Position numbers and translations under genes: made by a program
The notes under the pieces: model-generated
Told to the model about the DNA's origin: nothing
Database searches by the model: none
The model's input: the letters and a program-made list of their open reading frames with translations, nothing else
Origin: Pseudomonas putida NBRC 14164
Lineage (GTDB): Bacteria > Pseudomonadota > Gammaproteobacteria > Pseudomonadales > Pseudomonadaceae
Length of the DNA: 64,000 nt
Reading direction: 5' to 3'
Assembly: GCF_000412675.1 (NCBI RefSeq)
Contig: NC_021505.1
Location: 5,822,501-5,886,500 of the forward strand
In this document: in pieces, positions 46,030-54,314 of the stretch
Layout of the letters: every line of letters starts with the position of its first letter
Numbering within the stretch: the stretch's first letter is position 1

Positions 46030-47022
46030 ATGCCCAGCCCAAGCGCCACCTTCCGTCCGGCCATCGGCCTGTCCAATCCCCACCTGCAGACGCTGTGGGG
46101 CCCCTTGTGGCGCAAGCTGCCTGAGCTGCAGCGCAACCGCGAGCGCCTGTGGCTGGCCGACGGCGATTTCATCGATCTCGACTGGCATGGCCCACATCAG
46201 GCACAGGCGCCACTGGTGCTCGTGCTACATGGGCTGACGGGCTCGTCCCATTCACCCTACGTCAAAGGCTTGCAGCAAGCGCTGCAAAACCGCGGCTGGG
46301 CCAGCGTGGCGGTGAACTGGCGTGGTTGCTCAGGCGAACCCAACCTGCTGCCGCGCAGCTACCATTCCGGCGCCAGCGAAGACCTGGCCGAAATTGTCAG
46401 CCACCTGCGTGCCCAGCGCCCGTTGGCGCCGCTGTATGCGGTGGGTTACTCACTGGGTGGCAATGTGCTGTTGAAATACCTGGGCGAGAGCGGCGTTGCC
46501 AGCCAGCTGGAGGCGGCAGTTGCCGTGTCGGTGCCCTTTCGCCTGGACCACTGTGCCGACCGTATCGGCCAGGGCTTTTCCAAGGTGTACCAGGCGCATT
46601 TCATGCGCGAGATGCTGGCGTATGTTCAGCTCAAGCAGCGGCACTTCCACGAGCAGGGCGAGCATGAACGGCTGGCGGCGCTGGAGCGCCTGGGGCAGCT
46701 GAGCAACCTGCGCACGTTCTGGGAATTTGACGGCAAAGTCACGGCACCCCTCAATGGCTTTCGCGATGTGCACGACTACTATCGCCGCTCATCGAGCCAC
46801 TTCTTCCTTGGCCAGAACCGCACGCCGACGCTGATCATCCATTCCAGCGATGACCCGTTCGTGGCCGGCCAGAGCCTGCCTACGGCCCGTGAACTGGCAC
46901 CCCAGACCCGCTTCGAACTGCACCGCCGCGGTGGCCATGTGGGGTTTGTCGATGGCAGCCTGCGCAACCCGGGGTACTACCTGGAGCGGCGGATTCCGCA
47001 GTGGCTGGTCGAAGGCCAGTAA
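46030..47022 (+). CDS. YheT-like alpha/beta hydrolase
   Basis: 330 aa from ATG 46030; a TTG three codons upstream is an alternative. It is an AB-hydrolase-4 family protein: NPHLQTLWGPLWRK near the start, VLVLHGLTGSSHSPY, the nucleophile Ser in GYSLGGNVLLKYLGE (about 140-154), and the His in RRGGHVGFVDG. Related to E. coli YheT; likely an esterase of unknown substrate. It stands alone and is followed by REP repeats. Confidence 0.9.
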   Translation: MPSPSATFRPAIGLSNPHLQTLWGPLWRKLPELQRNRERLWLADGDFIDLDWHGPHQAQAPLVLVLHGLTGSSHSPYVKGLQQALQNRGWASVAVNWRGCSGEPNLLPRSYHSGASEDLAEIVSHLRAQRPLAPLYAVGYSLGGNVLLKYLGESGVASQLEAAVAVSVPFRLDHCADRIGQGFSKVYQAHFMREMLAYVQLKQRHFHEQGEHERLAALERLGQLSNLRTFWEFDGKVTAPLNGFRDVHDYYRRSSSHFFLGQNRTPTLIIHSSDDPFVAGQSLPTARELAPQTRFELHRRGGHVGFVDGSLRNPGYYLERRIPQWLVEGQ

Positions 47023-47035
47023 GAGCCGCAGTTTT

Positions 47036-47172
47036 CATCGCCGGCAAGCCAGCTCCCACAGGGATCGCGCAAGCTTTGGAATGTGAGCAAGGCAATAGCT
47101 CCCACAGGTAGGGCACAGCCCTGATGGGCAGTGATGTACCTGTGGGAGCTGGCTTGCCGGCGATGAGGCCGG
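47036..47172. repeat. REP variant cluster
   Basis: Three REP-like arms (GCCGGCAAGCCAGCTCCCAC; AGCTCCCACAGG; then the inverted full copy at 47139-47172) lie between convergent yheT-like and sulfurtransferase genes. The loop words differ from the GCGGGCACGCCCGC type elsewhere. Confidence 0.85.
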
Positions 47173-47178
47173 ACCTGC

Positions 47179-48033
47179 TTACTCGCCGGTAGCTACCGCA
47201 TGCTGCGGGTTGTTGATCCACTCGCTCCACGACCCGGCGTACAGCTTGCCCAGCGGGTACCCCGCCAGTGCCATCGCAAACAGGTTATGGCAAGCCGTCA
47301 CCCCAGACCCGCAGTAAGACACCAACTGCTCCGGTGCCCGCCCGGCCAGCTTTTCGGCAAAGCGCTGCTTGAGTTGATCCACAGGCAAGAAGCGCCCATC
47401 AGCCCCCAGGTTGTCGTTAAACGCCGCGCACTGGGCCCCGGGAATATGCCCCGCCACCGGGTCGATCGGCTCTACTTCACCGCGAAAACGCGGCAAGGCA
47501 CGCGCATCGATCAAGGTCAGGTCAGTGCTGCCCAGGCGCTTGCCCAGGTGCTCGGCATCGATCAGCAACTTGGCATCGGGCTCACCACTGAAGGTGCCTT
47601 CGCGTTTGGACGGTGAGTCCAGGCTCAACGGCAGGTGTGCCGCATGCCAAGCCTTCAGGCCACCATCGAGGATCGCCACGCCGTTGCGCTTGCCAAGCCA
47701 GGCCAGCAGCCACCAGGCCCGGGCGGCAAAGGCGCCAGGGCCGTCGTCGTACAGCACCACCTCGCTGTCGTTGTCCAGGCCCCACTCGCGCAGGCGCTCC
47801 ACCAGCCGGTGCGCATCGGGCAGTGGATGGCGCCCGGTGCGCCCCTTGCTCACCGGCCCGCTGAGGTCGCGGTCCAGGTCGGCAAAATGCGCCCCGGCAA
47901 TATGCCCCTGGGCATAGCTGCGTTGGCCATAGTCCACATCCTCGAGGGCAAAGCGACAGTCGAGGATCACCAACTTGGGCGAGCCCAGACGCTCGGCCAA
48001 CTGCTGCGGGGTGATCAATTGCGCAAGGGGCAT
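47179..48033 (-). CDS. 3-mercaptopyruvate/thiosulfate sulfurtransferase
   Basis: 284 aa from ATG 48033, with AGGAG upstream. It has two rhodanese domains. The C-terminal catalytic loop is SYCGSGVTAC; the CGSGVT motif is characteristic of mercaptopyruvate sulfurtransferases (SseA type) rather than thiosulfate sulfurtransferases. Cytosolic. It lies 35 nt after the tetR stop on the same strand. Confidence 0.9.
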   Translation of the reverse strand: MPLAQLITPQQLAERLGSPKLVILDCRFALEDVDYGQRSYAQGHIAGAHFADLDRDLSGPVSKGRTGRHPLPDAHRLVERLREWGLDNDSEVVLYDDGPGAFAARAWWLLAWLGKRNGVAILDGGLKAWHAAHLPLSLDSPSKREGTFSGEPDAKLLIDAEHLGKRLGSTDLTLIDARALPRFRGEVEPIDPVAGHIPGAQCAAFNDNLGADGRFLPVDQLKQRFAEKLAGRAPEQLVSYCGSGVTACHNLFAMALAGYPLGKLYAGSWSEWINNPQHAVATGE

Positions 48034-48068
48034 GACAATCTCCTGATCGATGGCACTAGGGCCCTGGG

Positions 48069-48734
48069 TCAATGTTCCAGAGCCTGGTTGAACGGTACAT
48101 GGAATTCCTGGCACAGGGCGTCCACAGCACTGCGCGCACGGTCGGTGACGTAGCCGAGTTCCAGCACCAGTACCTGGTAGACGCCCCGCTTGAAGGCTTC
48201 TTCACCCAAGTGCGCGGAATGTTCACGCGTAGTGCTGAGGAAACGGACCCAGGACGTCAGCACGATCCAGGCATTGATGGTCAGCGATTCGATCTGCGCC
48301 GGCGCCATGGTCAGGATGCCCGCCTCGACAAAGCCGCGGTAGATCGCCTGGCCTTGGCGCAGGCAGCGCTCGGAAAAACGCCGGTAACGGGCGGCCAGCT
48401 CCGCGTCGCTGTCCAGCAGGTGCTCCAGGTCACGGTGCAGGAAGCGGTAGTTCCACATCGCTGCCAGCAAGGCCTTGAGGTAGAAGCGCTTGTCCTCCAC
48501 GGTTGCCTGGCGGCCTTGCGGCGGGCGCAGGAAGCTGTCTACCAGTTCTTCATACTGGCTGAACAACAGGGCAATGATCGCCTGCTTGTTGGGGAAGTGG
48601 TAATACAGGTTGCCGGGCGAGATTTCCATGTGCGCGGCAATGTGGTTGGTACTGACGCTGCGTTCGCCCTGCTGGTTGAACAGCTCCAGGCTGTTCTGCA
48701 CGATGCGCTCTCGGGTCTTCATGCGCGGGGCCAT
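48069..48734 (-). CDS. TetR-family transcriptional regulator
   Basis: 221 aa. The N-terminal helix-turn-helix (TRERIVQNSLELFNQQGERSVSTNHIAAHMEISPGNLYYHFPNK, about 7-50) is typical of TetR. The C-terminal ligand domain resembles fatty-acid/aldehyde-type TetR regulators but gives no firm ligand. It is divergent from the aldehyde dehydrogenase gene, so it probably controls that operon and itself through the shared 151-nt gap. Confidence 0.92.
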   Translation of the reverse strand: MAPRMKTRERIVQNSLELFNQQGERSVSTNHIAAHMEISPGNLYYHFPNKQAIIALLFSQYEELVDSFLRPPQGRQATVEDKRFYLKALLAAMWNYRFLHRDLEHLLDSDAELAARYRRFSERCLRQGQAIYRGFVEAGILTMAPAQIESLTINAWIVLTSWVRFLSTTREHSAHLGEEAFKRGVYQVLVLELGYVTDRARSAVDALCQEFHVPFNQALEH

Positions 48735-48840
48735 GCTCAGCTCCCAGTCTGCGGGCTTTCATCAAAGGGTCATCTTACGGCGTATTACAGGTGGAATGCA
48801 CCGTTCGGCGGCGCGGAAAAATTCGCACCATCGTCCCGAT

Positions 48841-48856
48841 TAGAGTATAGGCTCTA
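48841..48856. promoter_or_regulatory. Candidate TetR operator upstream of the dehydrogenase operon
   Basis: Inverted repeat TAGAG N6 CTCTA lies 30 nt upstream of the aldehyde dehydrogenase ATG and overlaps a plausible -10 region. This is inferred from position and symmetry only. Confidence 0.35.
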
Positions 48857-48885
48857 GACATTTCCTGCCCGGATCAAACGCCGCC

Positions 48886-50316
48886 ATGAACGCGCCCAGT
48901 GCCTTGACCCCTGTGCAATCCGACCTCGACCTTGCTGCGATGTTCGCTGCCCAGCGCCAGGCCTTCGCCGGTAACCCCCTGCCGCCCGCGGCCCAGCGAC
49001 TGCAATGGCTGAGAACCCTGCGCGAAGCCTTGCTGGCCAACCAGGCTGGGCTGATCGAGGCCATCAGCGAGGATTTTTCCGGGCGCAGCGCCGACGAGAC
49101 CCTGCTGGCCGAGCTGCTGCCCTCGGTACAGGGCCTGCGCCACGCCGAAAGGCACCTGCATCGCTGGATGCGCGCCAGCCGGCGACGGGTCGGTCTGGCC
49201 TTCCAGCCGGCCAGCGCGCAGGTGCGTTATCAGCCGCTGGGGGTGGTGGGCATCATCGTGCCGTGGAACTACCCGCTGTTTCTCGCCATCGGCCCGCTGA
49301 CCTGCGCCCTGGCCGCCGGCAACCGGGTCATGCTCAAGCTCAGCGAAGCCACGCCCGCCAGCGCCCAGGCCTTGAAACAACTCTTGGAGCAGGTGTTTCC
49401 CTCCGATCTGGTCAGCGTGGTGCTGGGTGAGGTAGCGGTGGGCCAGGCCTTCGCCCGCTTGCCCTTCGACCACCTGCTGTTCACCGGTGCCACCAGCGTG
49501 GGCCGACAGGTCATGCTGGCGGCGGCGCAGAACCTGACCCCGGTTACCCTGGAGCTGGGCGGCAAGTCACCGGCCATCGTGTCGGCCGACGTGCCACTGG
49601 ACAGCGCTGCCGAGCGCATCGCCTTCGGCAAGACCCTCAACGCCGGGCAAACCTGCGTCGCCCCCGACTATGTGCTGGTGCCGCGCGAACGGCTGGCGGC
49701 CTTCAGCGACGCCTACCAGCGCGCCGTGCGCCGCCTGTACCCGCGCATTGCCGACAACCCCGACTACACCGCCATCATTAATCCCCGCCAGCTGCAGCGC
49801 TTGCAGCACCTGCTGGACGATGCCCACAGCAAAGGTGCGCAGGTGCTTGACCTGTACCCAGGCGAAACCCGCCAGGGCCGGCGCCTGCCACCGCACCTGC
49901 TGCTGGACGTGAACGACAGCATGCAGGTGATGCAGGACGAAATCTTCGGCCCGCTGCTACCGCTGGTGCCCTACGACAGCCTCGACCAGGCGCTGGCCTA
50001 CATCAACCAGCGCCCGCGCCCGCTGGCGCTGTACTACTTCGGTTATGACCGGGCCGGCCAGGAGCATGTGCTGCGCCACACCCACTCCGGCGGGGTATGC
50101 CTGAACGACACCCTGCTGCATGTGGCCCAGGACGACCTGCCCTTCGGCGGCATCGGCCCTTCGGGCATGGGCCACTACCATGGCCACGACGGTTTTCTGA
50201 CCTTCAGCAAGGCCAAGGCCGTACTTGCCAAGCAACGTTTCAACGCCGCACGGCTGATCTACCCGCCTTATGGCAAAGCCTTGCAGCGCTTGGTCTACAA
50301 GCTGTTCATCCGCTGA
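48886..50316 (+). CDS. calB: Coniferyl-aldehyde-dehydrogenase-like aldehyde dehydrogenase
   Basis: 476 aa class 3-like ALDH. The catalytic Cys is in NAGQTCVAPDYVLVPRE (about 259) and the general base in VTLELGGKSPAIV. PWNYPLFLAIGPL forms the NAD fold entry. It has a C-terminal membrane-proximal extension (YPPYGKALQRLVYKLFIR). Such proteins are annotated as coniferyl aldehyde dehydrogenase (CalB), but substrate is not proven here. It is first in a three-gene operon. Confidence 0.82.
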   Translation: MNAPSALTPVQSDLDLAAMFAAQRQAFAGNPLPPAAQRLQWLRTLREALLANQAGLIEAISEDFSGRSADETLLAELLPSVQGLRHAERHLHRWMRASRRRVGLAFQPASAQVRYQPLGVVGIIVPWNYPLFLAIGPLTCALAAGNRVMLKLSEATPASAQALKQLLEQVFPSDLVSVVLGEVAVGQAFARLPFDHLLFTGATSVGRQVMLAAAQNLTPVTLELGGKSPAIVSADVPLDSAAERIAFGKTLNAGQTCVAPDYVLVPRERLAAFSDAYQRAVRRLYPRIADNPDYTAIINPRQLQRLQHLLDDAHSKGAQVLDLYPGETRQGRRLPPHLLLDVNDSMQVMQDEIFGPLLPLVPYDSLDQALAYINQRPRPLALYYFGYDRAGQEHVLRHTHSGGVCLNDTLLHVAQDDLPFGGIGPSGMGHYHGHDGFLTFSKAKAVLAKQRFNAARLIYPPYGKALQRLVYKLFIR

Positions 50317-50326
50317 GCGCCGGCCT

Positions 50327-50812
50327 GTGCACCGCCGCGACCTGCTGCGTTTCAGCCTTGGCGCCAGCGCCTTTCTGGCGGGCGCCAGCCTGGTTGGCTG
50401 CAGCGCACAAACAGCGGCGACGGGCTATCAGGTACTGCGCGACGACGACCTGCCGCTGCTGCGGGCGCTGATCCCGGTGGTACTCGCCGGTACGCAGGCC
50501 TCCGAGCACTTGGTGCTGCACAGCCTCGACCGCAAGCTGGCAGCGCTGTCGCCGGAAATGCTCAAGCTCACCCGGCAATTGTTCGACGTGCTCAGCCTGC
50601 CACTCACCCGCGGCCCCCTGACCGGTGTATGGGGCGCCTGGGCACAGGCCAGCCCTGCGCAAGTCACGGCCTTCCTGCAGCGTTGGCAGGACAGTTCGCT
50701 GAACCTGCTGCGCATGGGCCACGCCTCGTTGCTGCAGTTGCTGCAGATGGCCTGGTACGAACGCCCCGAGTCCTGGGCCGCCTGCGGCTACCCCGGGCCA
50801 CCAACAATCTGA
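50327..50812 (+). CDS. Tat-signal lipoprotein, gluconate-dehydrogenase subunit 3-like
   Basis: 161 aa from GTG 50327. A Tat signal (HRRDLLRFSLGASAFLAGAS) ends in a lipobox (LVGC), so it is probably folded, exported by Tat, and anchored as a lipoprotein. The mature part is short and helical (residues about 28-160). Its position next to a GMC flavoprotein resembles the small subunits of periplasmic sugar/alcohol dehydrogenases. It lies 10 nt after the ALDH gene. Confidence 0.78.
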   Translation: MHRRDLLRFSLGASAFLAGASLVGCSAQTAATGYQVLRDDDLPLLRALIPVVLAGTQASEHLVLHSLDRKLAALSPEMLKLTRQLFDVLSLPLTRGPLTGVWGAWAQASPAQVTAFLQRWQDSSLNLLRMGHASLLQLLQMAWYERPESWAACGYPGPPTI

Positions 50813-50832
50813 AAACAACAAGAGCATCGCCA

Positions 50833-52431
50833 ATGCCTGTCCCCGACCCGTTTCGCCAAGGCCTCGAACGCGGCTGGATCACCCATGACGCTTCGCGTCT
50901 GGCGCAGGACCTTGCCCTGGAGGCCGACGTTGCCGTGATCGGCAGCGGCGCCGGCGGTGCCACCAGCGCGCAGATGCTCAGCGCCGCAGGCTTCAAGGTG
51001 CTGCTGATCGAAGAAGGCCCGCTCAAGACCAGCAACGATTTCCACCTGCTGGAGAGCGAAGCCTACGCCAGCCTGTATCAGGAAGGCTTGGGGCGCATGA
51101 GCAAGGATGGCGCCATCACCATCCTGCAGGGCCGCGCCGTGGGCGGCACTACGCTGGTGAACTGGACCTCGAGCTTTCGCACCCCTCCCCAGACCCTGGT
51201 CCACTGGGCTTCAGCCCACGGCGTGACTGGGCTGGGTGAAGATGAGCTGCGGCCCTGGTTCGAACGCATGGAGCAGGAACTGGGCATTACCCCCTGGGCC
51301 CTGCCGCCGAATGCCAACAACGACGTGCTACGCCGGGGCTGTGAGCAGCTGGGCTACCGCTGGGCGGTGATCCCGCGCAACGTGCGTGGCTGCTGGAACC
51401 TGGGCTACTGCGGCATGGGCTGCCCGGTGAATGCCAAACAATCGATGCTGGTGACGCGCATTCCCGCCACCCTCGAACAAGGCGGCGAACTGCTGTACCT
51501 GGCCCGGGCCGAGCGCTTCACGCACAACGGCGAGCGCATCCAGGGCCTGACCTGCCAGGCCCTGGATGCCCAAGGCGTACATCCCACCGGCAGGCAGGTC
51601 AGCGTACGCGCACGCCATTACCTCTTGGCTGGCGGCGGCATCAACAGCCCGGCCCTGCTGTTGCGCTCCGCCGCGCCCGACCCACATGGCCGCCTGGGCA
51701 AACGCACGTTCCTGCACTTGGTGAACTTCAGCGCAGCGCGTTTCACAGACCGTATCGACCCCTACTACGGCGCCCCGCAGTCCATCTACAGCGACCACTT
51801 CCAGTGGCAAGGCGGCACAGATGGCCCAGTCGGCTACAAACTGGAAGTGCCACCGCTGCACCCTGCGCTGGCCAGCACCCTGCTGGGTGGGCACGGCCAC
51901 GAAAATGCACGGCGCATGGCCGAGCTGCCGCACACCCATGTGATGCTCGCGCTGCTGCGCGACGGTTTCCACCCCGAGAGCCAGGGTGGCGCCGTGGAGC
52001 TGCGTGGCGACGGTTCACCGGTGCTCGATTACACGGTCACCGACTACCTGCGCGACGGCTTGCGTCGCGCCTACCGCAGCATGGCGCAGATCCAGTTCGC
52101 GGCCGGGGCCATGCAGGTGACCCCCGTGCACAGCGACGCCAGCGCTGCTTCCAGCCTGGAACAGGCGCTGGGCATGATCGACGCCTTGCGCCTGGAGCCC
52201 TTCAGGGCGCGCCTGGGCAGCGCTCATGTGATGGGTGGCTGTGCGTTGGGCGAAGACCCGCGTCAGGCCGTGTGCGACAGCCTGGGCCGCCATCACCAGC
52301 TGGAAAACCTGTCGGTGCACGACGGCTCGCTGTTCCCCACCAGCATCGGCGCCAACCCGCAACTGTCGGTGTATGCCATCAGCGCCAAGCTCACCGAAGC
52401 CCTGATTGGCCGCCTGGCACACAGCGCATGA
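50833..52431 (+). CDS. GMC-family FAD oxidoreductase
   Basis: 532 aa from ATG 50833. FAD motif VIGSGAGGATSAQML (about 36-50), GMC signature GRAVGGTTLVNWTSSFRTP, a cysteine-rich NLGYCGMGCPVNAK segment, and the C-terminal HVMGGCALGEDP / HDGSLFPTSIGANPQLSVYA active-site block. No signal peptide of its own. Family relatives oxidise alcohols, long-chain alcohols or polyols. With the ALDH and Tat protein it suggests an alcohol-to-acid oxidation route. Confidence 0.9.
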   Translation: MPVPDPFRQGLERGWITHDASRLAQDLALEADVAVIGSGAGGATSAQMLSAAGFKVLLIEEGPLKTSNDFHLLESEAYASLYQEGLGRMSKDGAITILQGRAVGGTTLVNWTSSFRTPPQTLVHWASAHGVTGLGEDELRPWFERMEQELGITPWALPPNANNDVLRRGCEQLGYRWAVIPRNVRGCWNLGYCGMGCPVNAKQSMLVTRIPATLEQGGELLYLARAERFTHNGERIQGLTCQALDAQGVHPTGRQVSVRARHYLLAGGGINSPALLLRSAAPDPHGRLGKRTFLHLVNFSAARFTDRIDPYYGAPQSIYSDHFQWQGGTDGPVGYKLEVPPLHPALASTLLGGHGHENARRMAELPHTHVMLALLRDGFHPESQGGAVELRGDGSPVLDYTVTDYLRDGLRRAYRSMAQIQFAAGAMQVTPVHSDASAASSLEQALGMIDALRLEPFRARLGSAHVMGGCALGEDPRQAVCDSLGRHHQLENLSVHDGSLFPTSIGANPQLSVYAISAKLTEALIGRLAHSA

Positions 52432-52542
52432 CAACGAATACGGCGCCTGTCTATAGTGCCATCAGCTGGCCGCATGACTTGGCCGGGCGCAATCGCTGCG
52501 CTACCATCCGACTCCCCAACGCACTCCAGCCAGGATGACGCG

Positions 52543-53022
52543 ATGAACCGAGTGTTGTACCCGGGTACTTTCGACCCCATTACCAAAGGCCATGGAGACC
52601 TGGTCGAGCGCGCCTCGCGCTTGTTCGACCACGTGATCATCGCGGTGGCGGCCAGCCCGAAGAAAAACCCCCTGTTCCCCCTGGAGCAGCGGGTGGCGCT
52701 AGCCCGTGAGGTCACCAAGCACCTGCCGAATGTCGAAGTCATCGGCTTCTCCTCCCTGTTGGCGCATTTCGCCAAGGAACAGGGCGCCAACGTCTTCCTG
52801 CGTGGCCTGCGTGCGGTGTCCGACTTCGAGTACGAGTTCCAGCTGGCGAACATGAACCGGCAACTGGCCCCCGATGTCGAGAGCCTGTTCCTGACGCCTT
52901 CGGAACGTTATTCGTTCATTTCCTCGACTTTGGTCCGGGAAATCGCCGCTCTGGGCGGTGATATCAGCAAATTCGTCCATCCGGTGGTGGCCGACGCGCT
53001 GACTGAACGCTTCAAGAAATAA
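52543..53022 (+). CDS. coaD: Phosphopantetheine adenylyltransferase
   Basis: 159 aa. It adenylates phosphopantetheine in coenzyme A synthesis. The nucleotidyltransferase signature YPGTFDPITKGH (residues 5-16) and YSFISSTLVREIAALGGDISKFV are diagnostic. ATG 52543 follows AGGATG. Confidence 0.97.
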   Translation: MNRVLYPGTFDPITKGHGDLVERASRLFDHVIIAVAASPKKNPLFPLEQRVALAREVTKHLPNVEVIGFSSLLAHFAKEQGANVFLRGLRAVSDFEYEFQLANMNRQLAPDVESLFLTPSERYSFISSTLVREIAALGGDISKFVHPVVADALTERFKK

Positions 53023-53040
53023 GCCCGATCGCCTGATTAT

Positions 53041-53065
53041 CGCGCCCGCGTGCACTGCGGGCGCG
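53041..53065 (+). terminator. GC-rich hairpin after coaD
   Basis: CGCGCCCGC/GCGGGCGCG stem, 18 nt past the coaD stop. There is no T-run, so it could be a terminator or an RNA-stabilising hairpin. Confidence 0.45.
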
Positions 53066-53130
53066 AATGCGGCACAATTGTGCCCACTGCGTTGAACATG
53101 CCCGGGCCATGAGCCCCGGCCGGAGTCCCC

Positions 53131-53382
53131 ATGTCCCTGATCATCACCGACGATTGCATCAACTGCGACGTCTGCGAACCCGAGTGCCCGAACGAGGCCA
53201 TCTCCCAAGGCGAAGAGATCTACGTGATCGACCCTAACCTGTGCACCCAGTGCGTGGGCCACTACGACGAGCCGCAGTGCCAACAGGTCTGCCCGGTCGA
53301 CTGCATCCCGCTGGATGAGGCACACCCGGAGTCCGAAGAACAGCTGATGGCCAAGTACCGCCGCATTACCGGCAAGGACTGA
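53131..53382 (+). CDS. 2[4Fe-4S] ferredoxin, YfhL type
   Basis: 83 aa. Two cluster motifs: CINCDVCEPECP (about 9-20) and CTQCVGHYDEPQCQQVCP, where the longer spacing between the second and third cysteines identifies the Alvin/YfhL-type ferredoxin. A C-terminal helix follows. It is monocistronic. Electron partner unknown. Confidence 0.94.
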   Translation: MSLIITDDCINCDVCEPECPNEAISQGEEIYVIDPNLCTQCVGHYDEPQCQQVCPVDCIPLDEAHPESEEQLMAKYRRITGKD

Positions 53383-53391
53383 TCACTGGTC

Positions 53392-53480
53392 ACTGTGGGA
53401 GCGGGCATGCCCGCGAACACCGGCGCAGCCGGTGCCATCCATTGCGTCGCCTGCTTCGCGGGCTTGCCCGCTCCCACAGT
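53392..53480. repeat. Composite REP inverted pair
   Basis: Same organisation as at 34449-34534: REP, an internal ACCGGC/GCCGGT stem, then inverted REP. It lies between convergent fdx and mutM. Confidence 0.9.
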
Positions 53481-53498
53481 GATCGCGCCAGCTTCAGG

Positions 53499-54311
53499 TC
53501 AGCGCTGGCAGCGCGGGCAATACACGCTCGCCCTTTGCCCCAGCTTCACCTCGCGTAACTCCGTGCCACACGCCTTGCACGGCTGCCCGCCTCGCCCGTA
53601 GACGAACAATTCCTGCTGGAAGTACCCCGGCTGCCCATCGCCACCGATGAAGTCGCGCAGGGTGGTACCACCGCGCTCGATCGCCGCCGCCAGCACCCGC
53701 TTGATCTCGATTGCCAGCTTCAGGTAGCGCGCCCGTGAAATCCCGCCCGCCTCGCGCCGTGGGTCGATGCCTGCGGCAAACAGCGCTTCGGTGGCGTAGA
53801 TGTTGCCCACCCCCACCACCACCGCGTTGTCCATGATGAACGGCTTGACCGCCATCGACCGCCCACGGGACAGCTGGAACAGCCGCTCACCGTCAAACAG
53901 GTCCGTCAGCGGCTCAGGCCCGAGGCGCAGCAGCAGCTCGTGGTTCAGCGGGTCCAGGCTCCACAACATGGCACCAAAGCGGCGCGGGTCGGTGTAGCGC
54001 AGCATCAGCCCCGACTCCAGCTCGATGTCGACATGTTCATGCCTGGCCGCAGGCAAACCCAGCTCGACCAGCCGCAAGTTGCCCGACATGCCCAGGTGGC
54101 TGATCAGCGTACCGACCTCGGCATTGATCAACAGGTACTTGGCGCGCCGCTCGACACTGACAATGCGCTGCCCCGACAGGCGCACATCCAGGTCCTCCGG
54201 GATCGGCCAGCGCAAGCGCCGGTCGCGCACCACCACGCGGCTGACGCGCTGGCCTTCGAGGTGGGGCGCAATACCGCGCCGGGTGGTTTCTACTTCTGGC
54301 AATTCCGGCAT
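53499..54311 (-). CDS. mutM: Formamidopyrimidine-DNA glycosylase
   Basis: 270 aa. The N-terminus PELPEVE gives catalytic P2/E3, K57-type lysine lies in VERRAKYLL, and a C-terminal zinc finger (CKACGTELREV...YCPRC) ends the protein. It excises 8-oxoguanine. It follows the HDOD gene with 3 nt between. Confidence 0.97.
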   Translation of the reverse strand: MPELPEVETTRRGIAPHLEGQRVSRVVVRDRRLRWPIPEDLDVRLSGQRIVSVERRAKYLLINAEVGTLISHLGMSGNLRLVELGLPAARHEHVDIELESGLMLRYTDPRRFGAMLWSLDPLNHELLLRLGPEPLTDLFDGERLFQLSRGRSMAVKPFIMDNAVVVGVGNIYATEALFAAGIDPRREAGGISRARYLKLAIEIKRVLAAAIERGGTTLRDFIGGDGQPGYFQQELFVYGRGGQPCKACGTELREVKLGQRASVYCPRCQR

Positions 54312-54314
54312 GTG

